A DNA stretch of 26,856 nucleotides, taken from an uncultured Bacilli bacterium. GTDB taxonomy: Bacteria > Bacillota_I > Bacilli_A > RF39 > UBA660. Where the stretch lies: positions 1-26,856 of the forward strand of contig CANRAT010000012.1 in NCBI GenBank assembly GCA_947628685.1, written 5' to 3'. The notes below the pieces were generated by a model. It searched no databases. It saw only the letters and a program-made list of their open reading frames with translations, and was not told where the DNA came from. The number at the start of each line of letters is the position of its first letter. The first letter of the stretch is position 1. This document shows, piece after piece, positions 1 through 8,037 of this stretch. The position numbers and the translations under genes are program-made.

Positions 1-3
1 AAT

Positions 4-52
4 AAAAATCATCATAAAGCCTTATAAACACTAGGCTAAACGGTGATTTTTT
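4..52. terminator. Intrinsic terminator, probably of a gene left of the window
   Basis: The outer stem pairs 5-13 with 42-50 (9 bp, one G-U). An inner stem AGCCT (18-22)/AGGCT (33-37) sits inside it, and a T-run follows at 47-52. An A-run at 4-8 would also make it work on the minus strand. It implies a transcript entering from outside and ending just before the broken Rpn-type frame. Confidence 0.6.
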
Positions 53-62
53 GCTTTATTAA

Positions 63-680
63 CTGTCAAACTCGGGTGGATATTACTATGATAAGATAAG
101 TAAACATATACAGATAAATTTAGATTATAAAGGTATCCATACGAAACCAATAATGAGGTATAAATTATATGATAAGAGTGCAAAAGAAGAATTGACAGAT
201 ATAATGGAAATAATAAGAATAGATATTCCATATTACACAAAAATGTGTTACAATAAAGATACGAAAGAGTTAGACAGTTTAACCAGATTTATAGGGATGT
301 TTGGATTAGAAGAAAAAGAGGAAATAAAGGGAATCTGTAATGGAGATGAAGATATGGAAAACATATATAAAAAAGTAGAAGAGTACAATTCAGATTTAGA
401 TTTAATGGGAGCATATGACTGGGAATGGCATCAAAAAGAGTTAAAGAGATTAGAAATAAGAGATGCCAAAAAAGAAGCGATTAAAGAAGGACTTAAAGAA
501 GGTCGTGAGGAAGGTCTTAAAGAAGGACTTAAAGAGGGCCGTGAGGAAGGTCGTGTAGAAGGTCTTAAAGAAGGAAAAATAGAAATAGCAAAAAATCTTC
601 TTAAAAAAAATATTGATATTAATGTCATATTAGAAGTAACAAATTTATCGATAGAAGAAATTAATAAATTAGCAAATTAA
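63..680 (+). pseudogene. 5'-truncated Rpn/PD-(D/E)XK nuclease-family transposase remnant
   Basis: The first ATG is at 153 (175 codons). The same frame is open from 63, and the residues before that ATG (for example YYYDKISKHIQINLDYKG) already look like the middle of Rpn-family proteins. The frame therefore keeps only the C-terminal half. The N-terminal PD-(D/E)XK nuclease core is absent and a stop at 60-62 closes the frame. The C-terminus has the typical charged KEG/REEG repeat tract followed by a short helical tail (IAKNLLKKNIDINVILEVTNLSIEEINKLAN region). Rpn proteins are recombination-promoting nucleases related to transposases. Without the catalytic domain this copy is presumably inactive. 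No ribosome binding site is convincing at 153, and an intrinsic terminator lies just upstream. Family assignment is from the repeat tail and the middle motif. Confidence 0.75.
481..576 (+). repeat. Degenerate 12-nt tandem repeat encoding KEGL/REEG units
   Basis: About eight copies of a 12-base unit of the type CTTAAAGAAGG(A/T) / CGTGAGGAAGGT encode alternating KEGL, REEG and VEGL. This is the charged coiled tail typical of Rpn-family proteins and is prone to slippage changes in copy number. Confidence 0.8.
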
Positions 681-687
681 GTGGTAT

Positions 688-719
688 AGGGATTTAGGAA
701 ACTAAATCCTTTTTATATT
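688..719 (+). terminator. Intrinsic terminator after the Rpn remnant
   Basis: Stem GGATTTAG (690-697), loop GAAA, CTAAATCC (702-709), then a T-run from 710. It insulates lon from upstream transcription. Confidence 0.85.
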
Positions 720-795
720 TTTAATACTATTTATAATATTAAATTTTTGGAATAATTATCGTTTTGTGAAATATTTAAAAATTACAAATAATTTA

Positions 796-824
796 TTGAC
801 TTTTATATTTTATTTCTCTATAAT
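796..824 (+). promoter_or_regulatory. Sigma-A type promoter of lon
   Basis: TTGACT (796-801), a 17-bp spacer, then a perfect TATAAT (819-824), about 25 nt before the lon start. No HrcA CIRCE or CtsR-like operator is obvious, so lon may be mostly constitutive here. Confidence 0.85.
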
Positions 825-848
825 AAAAATCAATTCAAGGAGGTGCGT

Positions 849-3125
849 ATGAAATTTAATTTACCAGTCATAATCCTTAAGGGTACAATAGTACTTCCTG
901 AATCAGAAATAAAATTAGAATTTAGTGATATTGCTAGTAGAAATATAATAGATGAATCGGATTTATTTCACGATAATAATGTGCTTGTAGTAACTCAAAA
1001 TAGTATAGAAGAAAATATTCTTATAAATGAACTTCCAAGTATTGGTACAATTGCTCATATAAAAAGCAAGTTAGAACTACCTAACGGGAGTATTAGAATA
1101 ACTTTAAAAGGTATTAAAAGAGTTAAAGTAATAGAATATTTAAACATTTCAAAAGATTCGATAGAATCAATCGTATCTCAAATAAATATAGAAAGCATAG
1201 ATAGTGAAACAAATCAAGGATTGCTTAGAAAATTAAATTTGGAACTTGAAAATTATATTGCTAGGGTTCCATATATGAGTAACAGTTTACTTTCTTTAAT
1301 ATCAAATTTAACAGATTTAAGTAAAATAACAGATATAATTGTTAATAATATGCCAGTAGATATAACTAAAAAAATGGAATATCTAGAAGAAGTAAGTCCT
1401 ATAAAGCGTGTTGAAATGATTTTAGAGGATATGTACTTAGAAGAACAGTTATTTAATATAGAAAAAAACATAGATACTAAAGTAAAAAAAGAATTAGAAG
1501 ACGATCAAAAAAATTTTTATTTAAAAGAAAAAATAAAACAAATACAAGACGAAATAGGTGAGTATACAACTAAAGAAGATGAGGTAAATAATTTAAGAGG
1601 AACTTTAAATAACTTAAAATTAAATGATGATATAAAAAATAAATTAAATTATGAAATAACAAGATATGAAAATATGCCTAGTACTTCTCCTGAAGTTAGT
1701 GTACTTAAAAATTATATAGATTTTATGCTTAGTCTTCCTTGGAATACTTATACTGAAGATCGTGACGATTTTAATAAAGTCAAAGAAATTTTAGATGAGT
1801 CACATTACGATTTAAAAAATGTTAAAGAACGTATTATAGAATATTTAATAGTAAAAAAGAATTCACCTAATTTAAACGCACCAATAATTTGCTTAGTAGG
1901 TCCTCCTGGAGTAGGTAAGACAACACTTTCAAGATCAATAGCAAAAAGCATGGGTAGAAATTTTATCCATATATCTTTGGGTGGAGTAGATGATGAGGCT
2001 ATAATTAAAGGTCATATGAGAACATATATAGGTGCGACTCCTGGAAAAATAATTGATGGTCTAAGAAGAGCAAAAAGTTTAAATCCAGTATTTTTAATAG
2101 ATGAAATAGATAAAATGTCCAGTAATTATAAAGGAGATCCTAAAAGCGCACTTTTAGAAGTATTAGATGAGTCTAATAAATATTTTAAAGATAATTACGT
2201 AGATGAAGAATTTGATTTATCCAATGTATTATTTATAACTACTGCTAATAATATTGAGTTAATACCAGATGAACTTAAAGATAGATTAGAGATAATAAAT
2301 ATAGATGGATATACAGAACTAGAAAAATTAGAAATAGCCAAAAATTATTTAATTCCGCATATTTGTTGGGCACATAATATTAAAAATATTAAAATAAATG
2401 ATAGTGATATACTTGAAATAATTAGGTATTATACTAAGGAAGCAGGAGTAAGAGAACTTGAAAGATTGATATCTAAAATAGTAAGAAAAGTAGTAACTAA
2501 TAAAATTCTAAATAATAAAAATATAAAAACTGTAAAAAATATTGAAGAATTTCTTGGAAAAAGAATATATGAAAAAAGTACTATAAATAGTGAGATTGGT
2601 ATTGTAAACGCACTTGGATATTCAAATATGGGGAGTGTAGTATCTATTGAAACAATACACTATAAAGGAAAAGGCAATTTAAATATAACAGGGGCATTAA
2701 GTGATACAGTACTAGAAAGCGCTAGAATTGCTCTTAGTTATATAAAGTCTAATTATGAGTTGTTTAATATAGATTACAAAGTATTTGATGATGATATTCA
2801 CATCAATTCACCAAATATGTATTTAAAAAAAGATGGACCTAGTGCAGGTGTTAGTATAACAATGTCTATAATAAGTTCACTTTCTAATCTTAGAATAGAT
2901 AGCAATATTGCCTTTACAGGGGAAATCACTTTAAGAGGAAATATACTTAAAGTAGGAAGATTAAAAGAGAAAGTAATAGGTGCATATATAAATAATATAA
3001 ATAAAATATTTATACCTAGTTTAAACGTTAGTGAGTTAGATTTAATCCCACAAGAGATAAAGGATAAAATAGAATTTATACCTGTTAGTAATTTTAAAGA
3101 AATATATGAATTTATAAAGGAGTAA
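849..3125 (+). CDS. lon: ATP-dependent endopeptidase Lon (LonA)
   Basis: Lon is a cytosolic AAA+ protease that unfolds and degrades damaged and regulatory proteins. The 758-residue protein has the full LonA order. An N-terminal substrate-recognition domain covers about residues 1-190. A helical linker follows, then an AAA+ module with Walker A GPPGVGKTT (351-359) and Walker B FLIDEIDKM (D418, E419). The C-terminal protease domain starts near 585. The catalytic dyad is visible: Ser665 in DGPSAGVS and Lys708 in GRLKEKVIGA, 43 residues apart as in E. coli Lon (679/722). The start is ATG 849. The GTG at 843 lies inside the ribosome binding site AAGGAGGTG (837-845). The length is close to the usual 770-785. 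The next gene begins 2 nt after the stop, with its ribosome site inside the lon end, so they are one operon. Confidence 0.98.
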   Translation: MKFNLPVIILKGTIVLPESEIKLEFSDIASRNIIDESDLFHDNNVLVVTQNSIEENILINELPSIGTIAHIKSKLELPNGSIRITLKGIKRVKVIEYLNISKDSIESIVSQINIESIDSETNQGLLRKLNLELENYIARVPYMSNSLLSLISNLTDLSKITDIIVNNMPVDITKKMEYLEEVSPIKRVEMILEDMYLEEQLFNIEKNIDTKVKKELEDDQKNFYLKEKIKQIQDEIGEYTTKEDEVNNLRGTLNNLKLNDDIKNKLNYEITRYENMPSTSPEVSVLKNYIDFMLSLPWNTYTEDRDDFNKVKEILDESHYDLKNVKERIIEYLIVKKNSPNLNAPIICLVGPPGVGKTTLSRSIAKSMGRNFIHISLGGVDDEAIIKGHMRTYIGATPGKIIDGLRRAKSLNPVFLIDEIDKMSSNYKGDPKSALLEVLDESNKYFKDNYVDEEFDLSNVLFITTANNIELIPDELKDRLEIINIDGYTELEKLEIAKNYLIPHICWAHNIKNIKINDSDILEIIRYYTKEAGVRELERLISKIVRKVVTNKILNNKNIKTVKNIEEFLGKRIYEKSTINSEIGIVNALGYSNMGSVVSIETIHYKGKGNLNITGALSDTVLESARIALSYIKSNYELFNIDYKVFDDDIHINSPNMYLKKDGPSAGVSITMSIISSLSNLRIDSNIAFTGEITLRGNILKVGRLKEKVIGAYINNINKIFIPSLNVSELDLIPQEIKDKIEFIPVSNFKEIYEFIKE

Positions 3126-3127
3126 AT

Positions 3128-3805
3128 ATGTATAAAGATGAAAAAGTCTACATTTCAAGTAAAATGTTACAAGCACTTATTTTTAATGATGGGCAATATG
3201 AATTTGATAGTAAAATGTTTGATGTTGATTTACTTGTCGAATTTAAAAATTTAATTAAATGGTATGTAGATAATAACTTTTTAAATGATAAAATAAAAAA
3301 TAATATCAATTATTTTATATCACAAGCAAGAGATGTAAAAGATGAAAACTTTACTGAACGTATAAAAATAATTAATGAAATAATAAGATTATTAAATTCA
3401 CAAAAAATAGATGATTCAATTTTCTTTTACAGATATCAATTATTAAAAAGGGAAAGAAATATTAATTATTTAACGTGTAGTGATGAACAAATAAGAGGTC
3501 AAATTGATTATGTCAATAATTTAATTTGTTATGATTTTTTAATACTGGTAAGCCATAGTTGTGAAGTGAGTGATGTAGAATTTGAAAATAAATTTATTCC
3601 TATATTTAAAAATAATTATGCTTATTACTTAAGTGTAAATGTAATATTAAGAGAATGTCCTAAAATTATTGAAGATTCAAATTTCTTTAATAGGCTTACT
3701 CATATATTGAGTTTAAATAGTAAAGTTGAAATGTCTAATGATTATGCTAAAACTCATAATAAACTATTAAAAAAGATTTATAAAACAGCAAAGAAGTATA
3801 GATAA
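3128..3805 (+). CDS. Unknown protein encoded in the lon operon
   Basis: This 225-residue, lysine- and asparagine-rich soluble protein has no signal peptide or membrane segment. I do not recognise a family. Its ribosome site AAAGGAG lies within the last codons of lon, and its ATG follows the lon stop by 2 nt, so the two are translationally close and co-transcribed. Visible features are a mostly helical-looking composition, a WYVDNN segment near residue 45, and a basic C-terminus (KKIYKTAKKYR). No catalytic motif is obvious. The conserved-looking position between lon and a HerA-like ATPase may hint at an accessory role to one of them, but that is guesswork. Confidence 0.8.
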   Translation: MYKDEKVYISSKMLQALIFNDGQYEFDSKMFDVDLLVEFKNLIKWYVDNNFLNDKIKNNINYFISQARDVKDENFTERIKIINEIIRLLNSQKIDDSIFFYRYQLLKRERNINYLTCSDEQIRGQIDYVNNLICYDFLILVSHSCEVSDVEFENKFIPIFKNNYAYYLSVNVILRECPKIIEDSNFFNRLTHILSLNSKVEMSNDYAKTHNKLLKKIYKTAKKYR

Positions 3806-3848
3806 ATATACTTTTTTATTGTATAATACTATTATGGTAGGTGATGAT

Positions 3849-5621
3849 ATGTTAGGTAAAATAGTTGGAATACAAGATAACATGGTTTTACTTAAATTAA
3901 ATGTTAAGTTAGAAGAAATACAAAATATTATTAATTTATATGTATTATTTGAAGATAAAAATAAAAAAATAATAGGTGAAATTATAGAGGTTAAAGGCGA
4001 TATTGCAAGTGTTAATTTAGTTGGAGAATTTGTGGAGGATAAATTTATGTTTGGTATATCTAAAAAGCCTTCATTTAATTCTAGTTCTAAACTTGTATCT
4101 AAAGAAAAAGTTAATAATATTCTTGGAATAGTAGATTATAATGAGAAAAAAGATTTGTATCTAGGTACTAGTCCTATTTATGATAATTTAAAAATAGGTG
4201 TAAATATAAATGAATTTTTCAGTAATCATTTTGCCATATTTGGTTCAACAGGAAGTGGTAAATCTTGTAGTGTTGCAAGAATACTTCAAAATCTTTTTGA
4301 GAAGAAAGAATCTATTGCATATAAAGCAAGTATTTTAATTTTTGATGCATATGGAGAATATCATACAGCGTTTGAACAATTAAATTTAAAAGTACCTGAG
4401 ATAAATTTTAAAGCCTACACTACAAATGTAGATGACACTAGTATTCCTACTATAAAAATACCTTTATGGTTACTTACTGTAGATGATATTGCTCTTCTTT
4501 TAGAAGCAGAATCAAGAGGCGACCTTCCTATAATTGAGAAAGCCATGAAACTTGTTACGATATTTGCAAAAGAAGAAAAAGAAGTGTTGAAAAGTAAGAA
4601 TGATATAATAGCAAGAGCGTTACTTGATATACTTTCAAGTGGTAAATCTCCTGCTCAGATAAGAGACCAAATATTTTCTGTATTAAGTCACTATAATACT
4701 AAGGATTTAAATCTTGATACACCTATATATCAACCTGGATATACTAGACCTTTAAAGCAGTGTTTATTAATAGATAATACAGGTAAAATAAGAGAGATGG
4801 AACTTTTAACTACATTTATAAGTGGATTTTTATCTGATGATGTAAGTTTAAGTTTACCTGATGGAAGTTTTAAATATACACTTAAAGATTTATATGATGC
4901 TTTTGAATTTGCATTAATATCAGAGGGTGTACTTTCAAGTGATAAAGTATTTGATGATTATAATGTATTAAAGGTTAGACTTAGAAGTTTAGTAAATGGA
5001 GATTATGCTAAATACTTTGATGTAAATGAATATGAAACAAGAGAGCAATTTATAAAAGAAATACTTACAATTGAAAGTGGTAGAAAAGCACAAATAATTA
5101 ATTTTAATATAAATTTTGTCGATGATAGATTTGCTAAAACACTTACTAAAATTTATTCTAAAATATTCTTTGAATATACAAAAAATTTAAAGAAAAGGGC
5201 GAGTCTTCCTATTCACATAATTTTAGAGGAAGCACATAGATATGTACAAAATGATACAGATATAGATGTAATAGGATATAATATATTTGATAGAATTACT
5301 AAAGAGGGTAGAAAGTATGGAATATTACTTGGATTAATCTCACAAAGACCATCAGAACTTTCTACAACTGCTTTATCACAGTGTAGTAATTTCCTTATAT
5401 TTAAAATGTTACACCCTACAGATGTAGAATATATTAAACAGATGGTACCAAATATAACAATTGAAATATTAAAGAAAATTAAGCTACTTCAACCTGGTAC
5501 TTGTATTGCTTTTGGTTCAGGATTTAAACTTCCATCATTGATAAAACTTGATATGCCTAATCCAGCACCTTCAAGTAATAGTTGTGATATAAGTAATATA
5601 TGGTTCATAGATAAAAAATAA
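3849..5621 (+). CDS. HerA-like ATP-binding protein (DUF87/HerA helicase family)
   Basis: The 590-residue protein belongs to the HerA/FtsK superfamily of hexameric DNA-translocating ATPases. An N-terminal beta-rich HerA barrel (about residues 1-85) precedes the ATPase core. Walker A is GSTGSGKS (132-139). Walker B with catalytic acids is HIILEEAH (E460, E461). The following segment (LLGLISQRPSELSTTALSQC) carries the sensor/arginine-finger region usual in HerA proteins. Bacterial members often work with a nuclease (NurA or Sir2-like partners), but none is adjacent here. The start is ATG 849+3000 (3849), preceded by AGGTGAT at 3839-3845. In-frame alternatives at 3834 (ATG) and 3819 (TTG) overlap a TATAAT at 3822-3827, which I take as the gene's own -10 box. 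It lies 43 nt after the preceding gene, so it may also be read through from lon. Confidence 0.9.
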   Translation: MLGKIVGIQDNMVLLKLNVKLEEIQNIINLYVLFEDKNKKIIGEIIEVKGDIASVNLVGEFVEDKFMFGISKKPSFNSSSKLVSKEKVNNILGIVDYNEKKDLYLGTSPIYDNLKIGVNINEFFSNHFAIFGSTGSGKSCSVARILQNLFEKKESIAYKASILIFDAYGEYHTAFEQLNLKVPEINFKAYTTNVDDTSIPTIKIPLWLLTVDDIALLLEAESRGDLPIIEKAMKLVTIFAKEEKEVLKSKNDIIARALLDILSSGKSPAQIRDQIFSVLSHYNTKDLNLDTPIYQPGYTRPLKQCLLIDNTGKIREMELLTTFISGFLSDDVSLSLPDGSFKYTLKDLYDAFEFALISEGVLSSDKVFDDYNVLKVRLRSLVNGDYAKYFDVNEYETREQFIKEILTIESGRKAQIINFNINFVDDRFAKTLTKIYSKIFFEYTKNLKKRASLPIHIILEEAHRYVQNDTDIDVIGYNIFDRITKEGRKYGILLGLISQRPSELSTTALSQCSNFLIFKMLHPTDVEYIKQMVPNITIEILKKIKLLQPGTCIAFGSGFKLPSLIKLDMPNPAPSSNSCDISNIWFIDKK

Positions 5622-5652
5622 TAGTTAGTAAACAGTGTTTATTAATATGTGG

Positions 5653-5690
5653 AAAACTGAGTAGATATATATAATTCTACTCGAGTTTTT
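5653..5690 (+). terminator. Intrinsic terminator of the HerA-like gene
   Basis: Stem AAAACTGAGTAGA (5653-5665) pairs with TCTACTC-G-AGTTTT (5676-5689, one bulged G) and ends in a run of five T. A separate short palindrome TAAACA-G-TGTTTA (5629-5641) lies just before it. Confidence 0.85.
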
Positions 5691-6005
5691 ATATTGTCTA
5701 AAATATTAATTTATAAATGCATCAAAAAAATCAAACTAAAAAGTTTGACTAAAATATAATTTGGAGCGATAAAGATTGAAGTCGGACAACTTTTAAACTT
5801 TATTGATAGATAGTAATAATCACCAACTAATATAATTATACCGCTAATTATGTTATTTGCAATATTTATTAGTAAAAATTTTATATTGTATTGAATAGGT
5901 ATTGTTAAAACTGATAAATTTAGGATTATATAAGAAATCGCTTATAAAAACTATAAATTATCTAATTTTTATGGTAAAATATAGATATCGAGGGAGGTTT
6001 AACTT
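5691..6005. other. Intergenic stretch with a weak minus-strand frame and hairpin
   Basis: No convincing gene is present. On the minus strand an AT-rich hydrophobic frame is open from about 5943 to the stop at 5711 (about 77 codons), but it has no ATG and no ribosome site. It could be a decayed membrane-protein gene or chance. A hairpin TCAAACT-aaaa-AGTTTGA (5731-5748) precedes a T-run on the minus strand, and so looks like a leftward terminator. On the plus strand a possible -10 (TAAAAT, 5975-5980) and the ribosome site GAGGGAGGT (5990-5998) belong to the next gene. Confidence 0.35.
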
Positions 6006-7103
6006 ATGATGGATATTGAAAAAAATTTAGAAAATTTAGAATTGGCATATAAGTATTGTAAACTATTAAAAATTGAATGTATAAAAAAAGAACTTGAAGC
6101 TCAGCTAGAAGGTTATACTTTAAAAAGTATAGAAAGAAAAACCGGCGAATGGACCGTTTGTTTTGAAAATTTAAATGGGGAACATATAATTTTATCCATT
6201 TCGTCAGATAGTTTTAGTTTATTGAAAATTACTGCTACTAGAATAGAGGGAATTGCTATAGATGAGAATATGTTATTAACGAACAGAGTAATAGATAAAA
6301 GACAAAATGGTGTTGTTTATTCAATAATTCAAAAACAATTTGCTCCATCTAGCAGATTTAATCAAATAGTTCTTACTGATTTGGTTGAACAAAGGTTTAC
6401 TATTACAAGAGAGAAAATTAATAGTTTATTGGAAAGTATAGATTTTGATAATATAAGGCTAACTAACTTGCTTTTAAAATTAAGAATGTTAGAAAATAAT
6501 GTTGATTTAAAATCTCAAAGCGATTATTATTCTAAGTTTTCTACACATATGAATTATTATCTTTATTTTGAGGGTGGTAGAAAAATCAAGGATAATATTT
6601 ATCCAACAAGAACTTATTTGAATGATGAAGAAGTTTCAAGTATATTTGATGTGGATGGTCTAGATAAGTTATATAGAATATATGATTTATACAATGGCAT
6701 AATTAATCCTAGAAATGAAAATGATATTAATTCTATTAATTTAGGTTTTCTATCACAAGATGTGTTTAATTTTAAACAATTGAAAGGGATAAGTGGACAA
6801 GAAGATTCTTTAGTAGGTCCATCTTTAGTTAATGTAAACGATACATATATTAATTATTTAAGAAAATTCTTTGATCAAAAATTTGGTTATAAAGGTAGTA
6901 TTAATTTGGATAGGGATTCTATGCTATTGGGAATTACATATCAAATATCAGGTTCTGAAAAAGATAAAAGGGAAATTGAAAAAACTATGGATGAAGATTA
7001 TATTATAACTAAGGAACAAGTTGATAGACAAATAGATGAACTAACTTCTAGTGGTCCTAAAAGATTTTTAAAACGATTATTAAGACCACTTAATAAAAAA
7101 TAA
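6006..7103 (+). CDS. Unknown soluble protein (orphan gene)
   Basis: The protein has 365 residues (364 if the second ATG, 6009, is used), with a strong ribosome site GAGGGAGGT about 7 nt before ATG 6006. I recognise no family. It has no membrane segment. The N-terminus (residues 1-40) is strongly helical and charged. The middle is mixed, and the C-terminus carries a long acidic/basic helical stretch (roughly 320-350) followed by a basic end, GPKRFLKRLLRPLNKK. The gene stands alone, with its own -10 and its own terminator, between two degraded reading frames next to a tRNA. That setting is typical of accessory genes. A cytosolic or DNA/RNA-associated role is only suggested by the basic tail. 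Confidence 0.8.
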   Translation: MMDIEKNLENLELAYKYCKLLKIECIKKELEAQLEGYTLKSIERKTGEWTVCFENLNGEHIILSISSDSFSLLKITATRIEGIAIDENMLLTNRVIDKRQNGVVYSIIQKQFAPSSRFNQIVLTDLVEQRFTITREKINSLLESIDFDNIRLTNLLLKLRMLENNVDLKSQSDYYSKFSTHMNYYLYFEGGRKIKDNIYPTRTYLNDEEVSSIFDVDGLDKLYRIYDLYNGIINPRNENDINSINLGFLSQDVFNFKQLKGISGQEDSLVGPSLVNVNDTYINYLRKFFDQKFGYKGSINLDRDSMLLGITYQISGSEKDKREIEKTMDEDYIITKEQVDRQIDELTSSGPKRFLKRLLRPLNKK

Positions 7104-7140
7104 AAGATGATACAATATTAATTGTCGATATCATCTTTTT
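7102..7140. terminator. Bidirectional intrinsic terminator
   Basis: Stem AAAAGATGATA (7102-7112) pairs with TATCATCTTTT (7129-7139), with T-runs on both strands. It ends the 6006-7103 gene and could also end a leftward transcript, whose stop codon (7118-7120) sits in the loop. Confidence 0.85.
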
Positions 7141-7297
7141 CAGCTTCTATCAAAACTTTCTCAATTTCATTAATTAATTCGTCTTTATTTGGAATATAGT
7201 AGGTATAAGTAGATGTAAATAATCTATTTGATAACCTACTAAAGCATATTCCATAATTTTTTTCCTTTGCAAAGAATAATTTCAAATCGAATTGAAA
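7118..7297 (-). pseudogene. C-terminal remnant of an unidentified gene
   Basis: A 59-codon minus-strand frame without any ATG runs from a stop at 7298-7300 to TAA at 7118-7120. Its translation looks like real protein rather than noise: an aromatic/basic stretch (LFFAKEKNYGICFSRL) and an amphipathic acidic end (ELINEIEKVLIEAEKDDIDN). The end falls in the loop of a hairpin that terminates in this direction, as for a real gene end. The 5' part is missing or frameshifted. I do not recognise the family. Confidence 0.4.
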
Positions 7298-7425
7298 TTA
7301 GTAGTCTTTGAAATAATGAAGAATCAATTTACCAGACAGTGTTTGGAAATTTTTACGCTTGTTATAAAATAATTAATCATTAGAAATTTAATAAGTATAC
7401 CAAAATATCTTATATGGATTTTTAT
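7298..7425. other. Intergenic stretch holding a half copy of a palindromic element
   Basis: No gene is seen. AAATTTTTACGC at 7347-7358 matches the left half of the palindromes at 10334-10359 and 26815-26840; its right half is not palindromic here. Confidence 0.4.
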
Positions 7426-7455
7426 AAAAAAATCATCTCTATTTAATAGAGATGA
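7426..7455 (-). terminator. Terminator of the tRNA-Gly transcript
   Basis: Hairpin CATCTCTA-ttaa-type loop-TAGAGATG at 7434-7454, followed on the minus strand by a T-run (A-run 7426-7432 on the plus strand). Between it and the tRNA lies an 8-bp inverted repeat TGTTCGAA-aag-TTCGAACA (7468-7486), which would fold as a trailer hairpin. Confidence 0.8.
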
Positions 7456-7496
7456 AATATATATCAATGTTCGAAAAGTTCGAACAGATTTCCCAC

Positions 7497-7570
7497 TGGA
7501 GCGGGTGATGGGAATCGGACCCACGTTATCAGCTTGGAAGGCTGGAGTTCTACCATTGAACTACACCCGC
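7497..7570 (-). tRNA. tRNA-Gly (anticodon UCC)
   Basis: Read on the minus strand, the acceptor GCGGGTG (5' end at 7570) pairs with CACCCGC, followed by discriminator T and an encoded CCA (7497-7499). The D-arm GTAGTTCAATGGTAGAAC, the anticodon arm with loop CTTCCAA (anticodon TCC) and a T-arm with GGTCCGATTCC are all recognisable. It reads GGA/GGG glycine codons. It has its own strong promoter and terminator and so is a single-tRNA transcription unit. Confidence 0.97.
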
Positions 7571-7588
7571 AATTAGTAGACATTTAAC

Positions 7589-7617
7589 ATTATACTATTA
7601 AAGTTAAGCAATGTCAA
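7589..7617 (-). promoter_or_regulatory. Promoter of tRNA-Gly
   Basis: Minus strand TTGACA (7612-7617), 17-bp spacer, TATAAT (7589-7594). Both boxes match the consensus perfectly. The start would be only about 10 nt before the mature 5' end. Confidence 0.9.
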
Positions 7618-7710
7618 CAATTTTTTATAAAAAAATTGTAAAAGTGAACTCCACCGATAAAAGTACCGTTAGTCTTAATATTATTATATTCAAATTGAGA
7701 AAAAATATAA

Positions 7711-7733
7711 TAAAAAGAGGCTATTTAGCCTCT
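7711..7733 (-). terminator. Terminator overlapping the end of spoVS
   Basis: AGAGGCTA (7716-7723) is complementary to TAGCCTCT (7726-7733), and a T-run follows on the minus strand. The spoVS stop codon lies inside the stem, so the last codons (Val-Glu-Ala-Lys-stop) form the terminator. Confidence 0.85.
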
Positions 7734-7981
7734 ACAATTAACTTTATAGCGGTTCTTTCATCACCATCAATTACTATATCAGTAAATGCTGGAATGCAGA
7801 CCAAATTTTTTCCACTAGGTGCGACAAATCCTCTTGCAATCGCAATTGCTTTAATAGCTTGATTTAATGCTCCCGCACCTATTGCTTGTATTTCTACACT
7901 GCCTTTTTCTCTAAATACATTAGCAAGTGCTCCAGCAACTGAATTAGGGTTTGACTTAGTTCCTACTTTAAGTGTTTCCAT
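7721..7981 (-). CDS. spoVS: Stage V sporulation protein S
   Basis: The 86-residue protein matches SpoVS almost end to end. Landmarks are METLKVGTKSNPNSVAGALA, the block EIQAIGAGALNQAIKAIAIA, then RGFVAPSG and IPAFTDI-IDG-ERTAIKLIVE. SpoVS is a small Alba-fold, probably nucleic-acid-binding protein. In B. subtilis it is needed for late stages of spore formation and affects septation. The ribosome site AAAGGATG lies about 7 nt before ATG. It is divergent from sufU and transcribed alone, with a terminator overlapping its end. Its presence shows the organism descends from, or is, a spore former. Confidence 0.97.
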   Translation of the reverse strand: METLKVGTKSNPNSVAGALANVFREKGSVEIQAIGAGALNQAIKAIAIARGFVAPSGKNLVCIPAFTDIVIDGDERTAIKLIVEAK

Positions 7982-8037
7982 GTCTTTTCATCCTTTCTAC
8001 ATTAAAACTATATTCACTACATTAAAAAAAATTACAA

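Noticed and set aside
481..576. Tandem repeat as a CRISPR-like array
   Set aside because: The units are contiguous 12-mers in frame with no spacers; no cas genes are present.
843..848. GTG start for lon two codons upstream
   Set aside because: It lies inside the Shine-Dalgarno AAGGAGGTG, leaving none for itself; ATG 849 fits better.
5648..5656. DnaA-box-like TGTGGAAAA
   Set aside because: It is a single site with a mismatch, beside a terminator, with no cluster of boxes and no dnaA or dnaN nearby.
5711..5943. Minus-strand hydrophobic frame as a gene
   Set aside because: It has no ATG, no ribosome site, and its end runs through a terminator-like hairpin; kept only as a possible relic.
7468..7486. 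TGTTCGAA inverted repeat as a LexA or other operator
   Set aside because: It lies in the trailer between tRNA-Gly and its terminator, not at a promoter, and half-site order does not match LexA.
7611..7862. Plus-strand frame opposite spoVS and the tRNA promoter
   Set aside because: It is a shadow of spoVS on the other strand, has no ribosome site and crosses the tRNA promoter.
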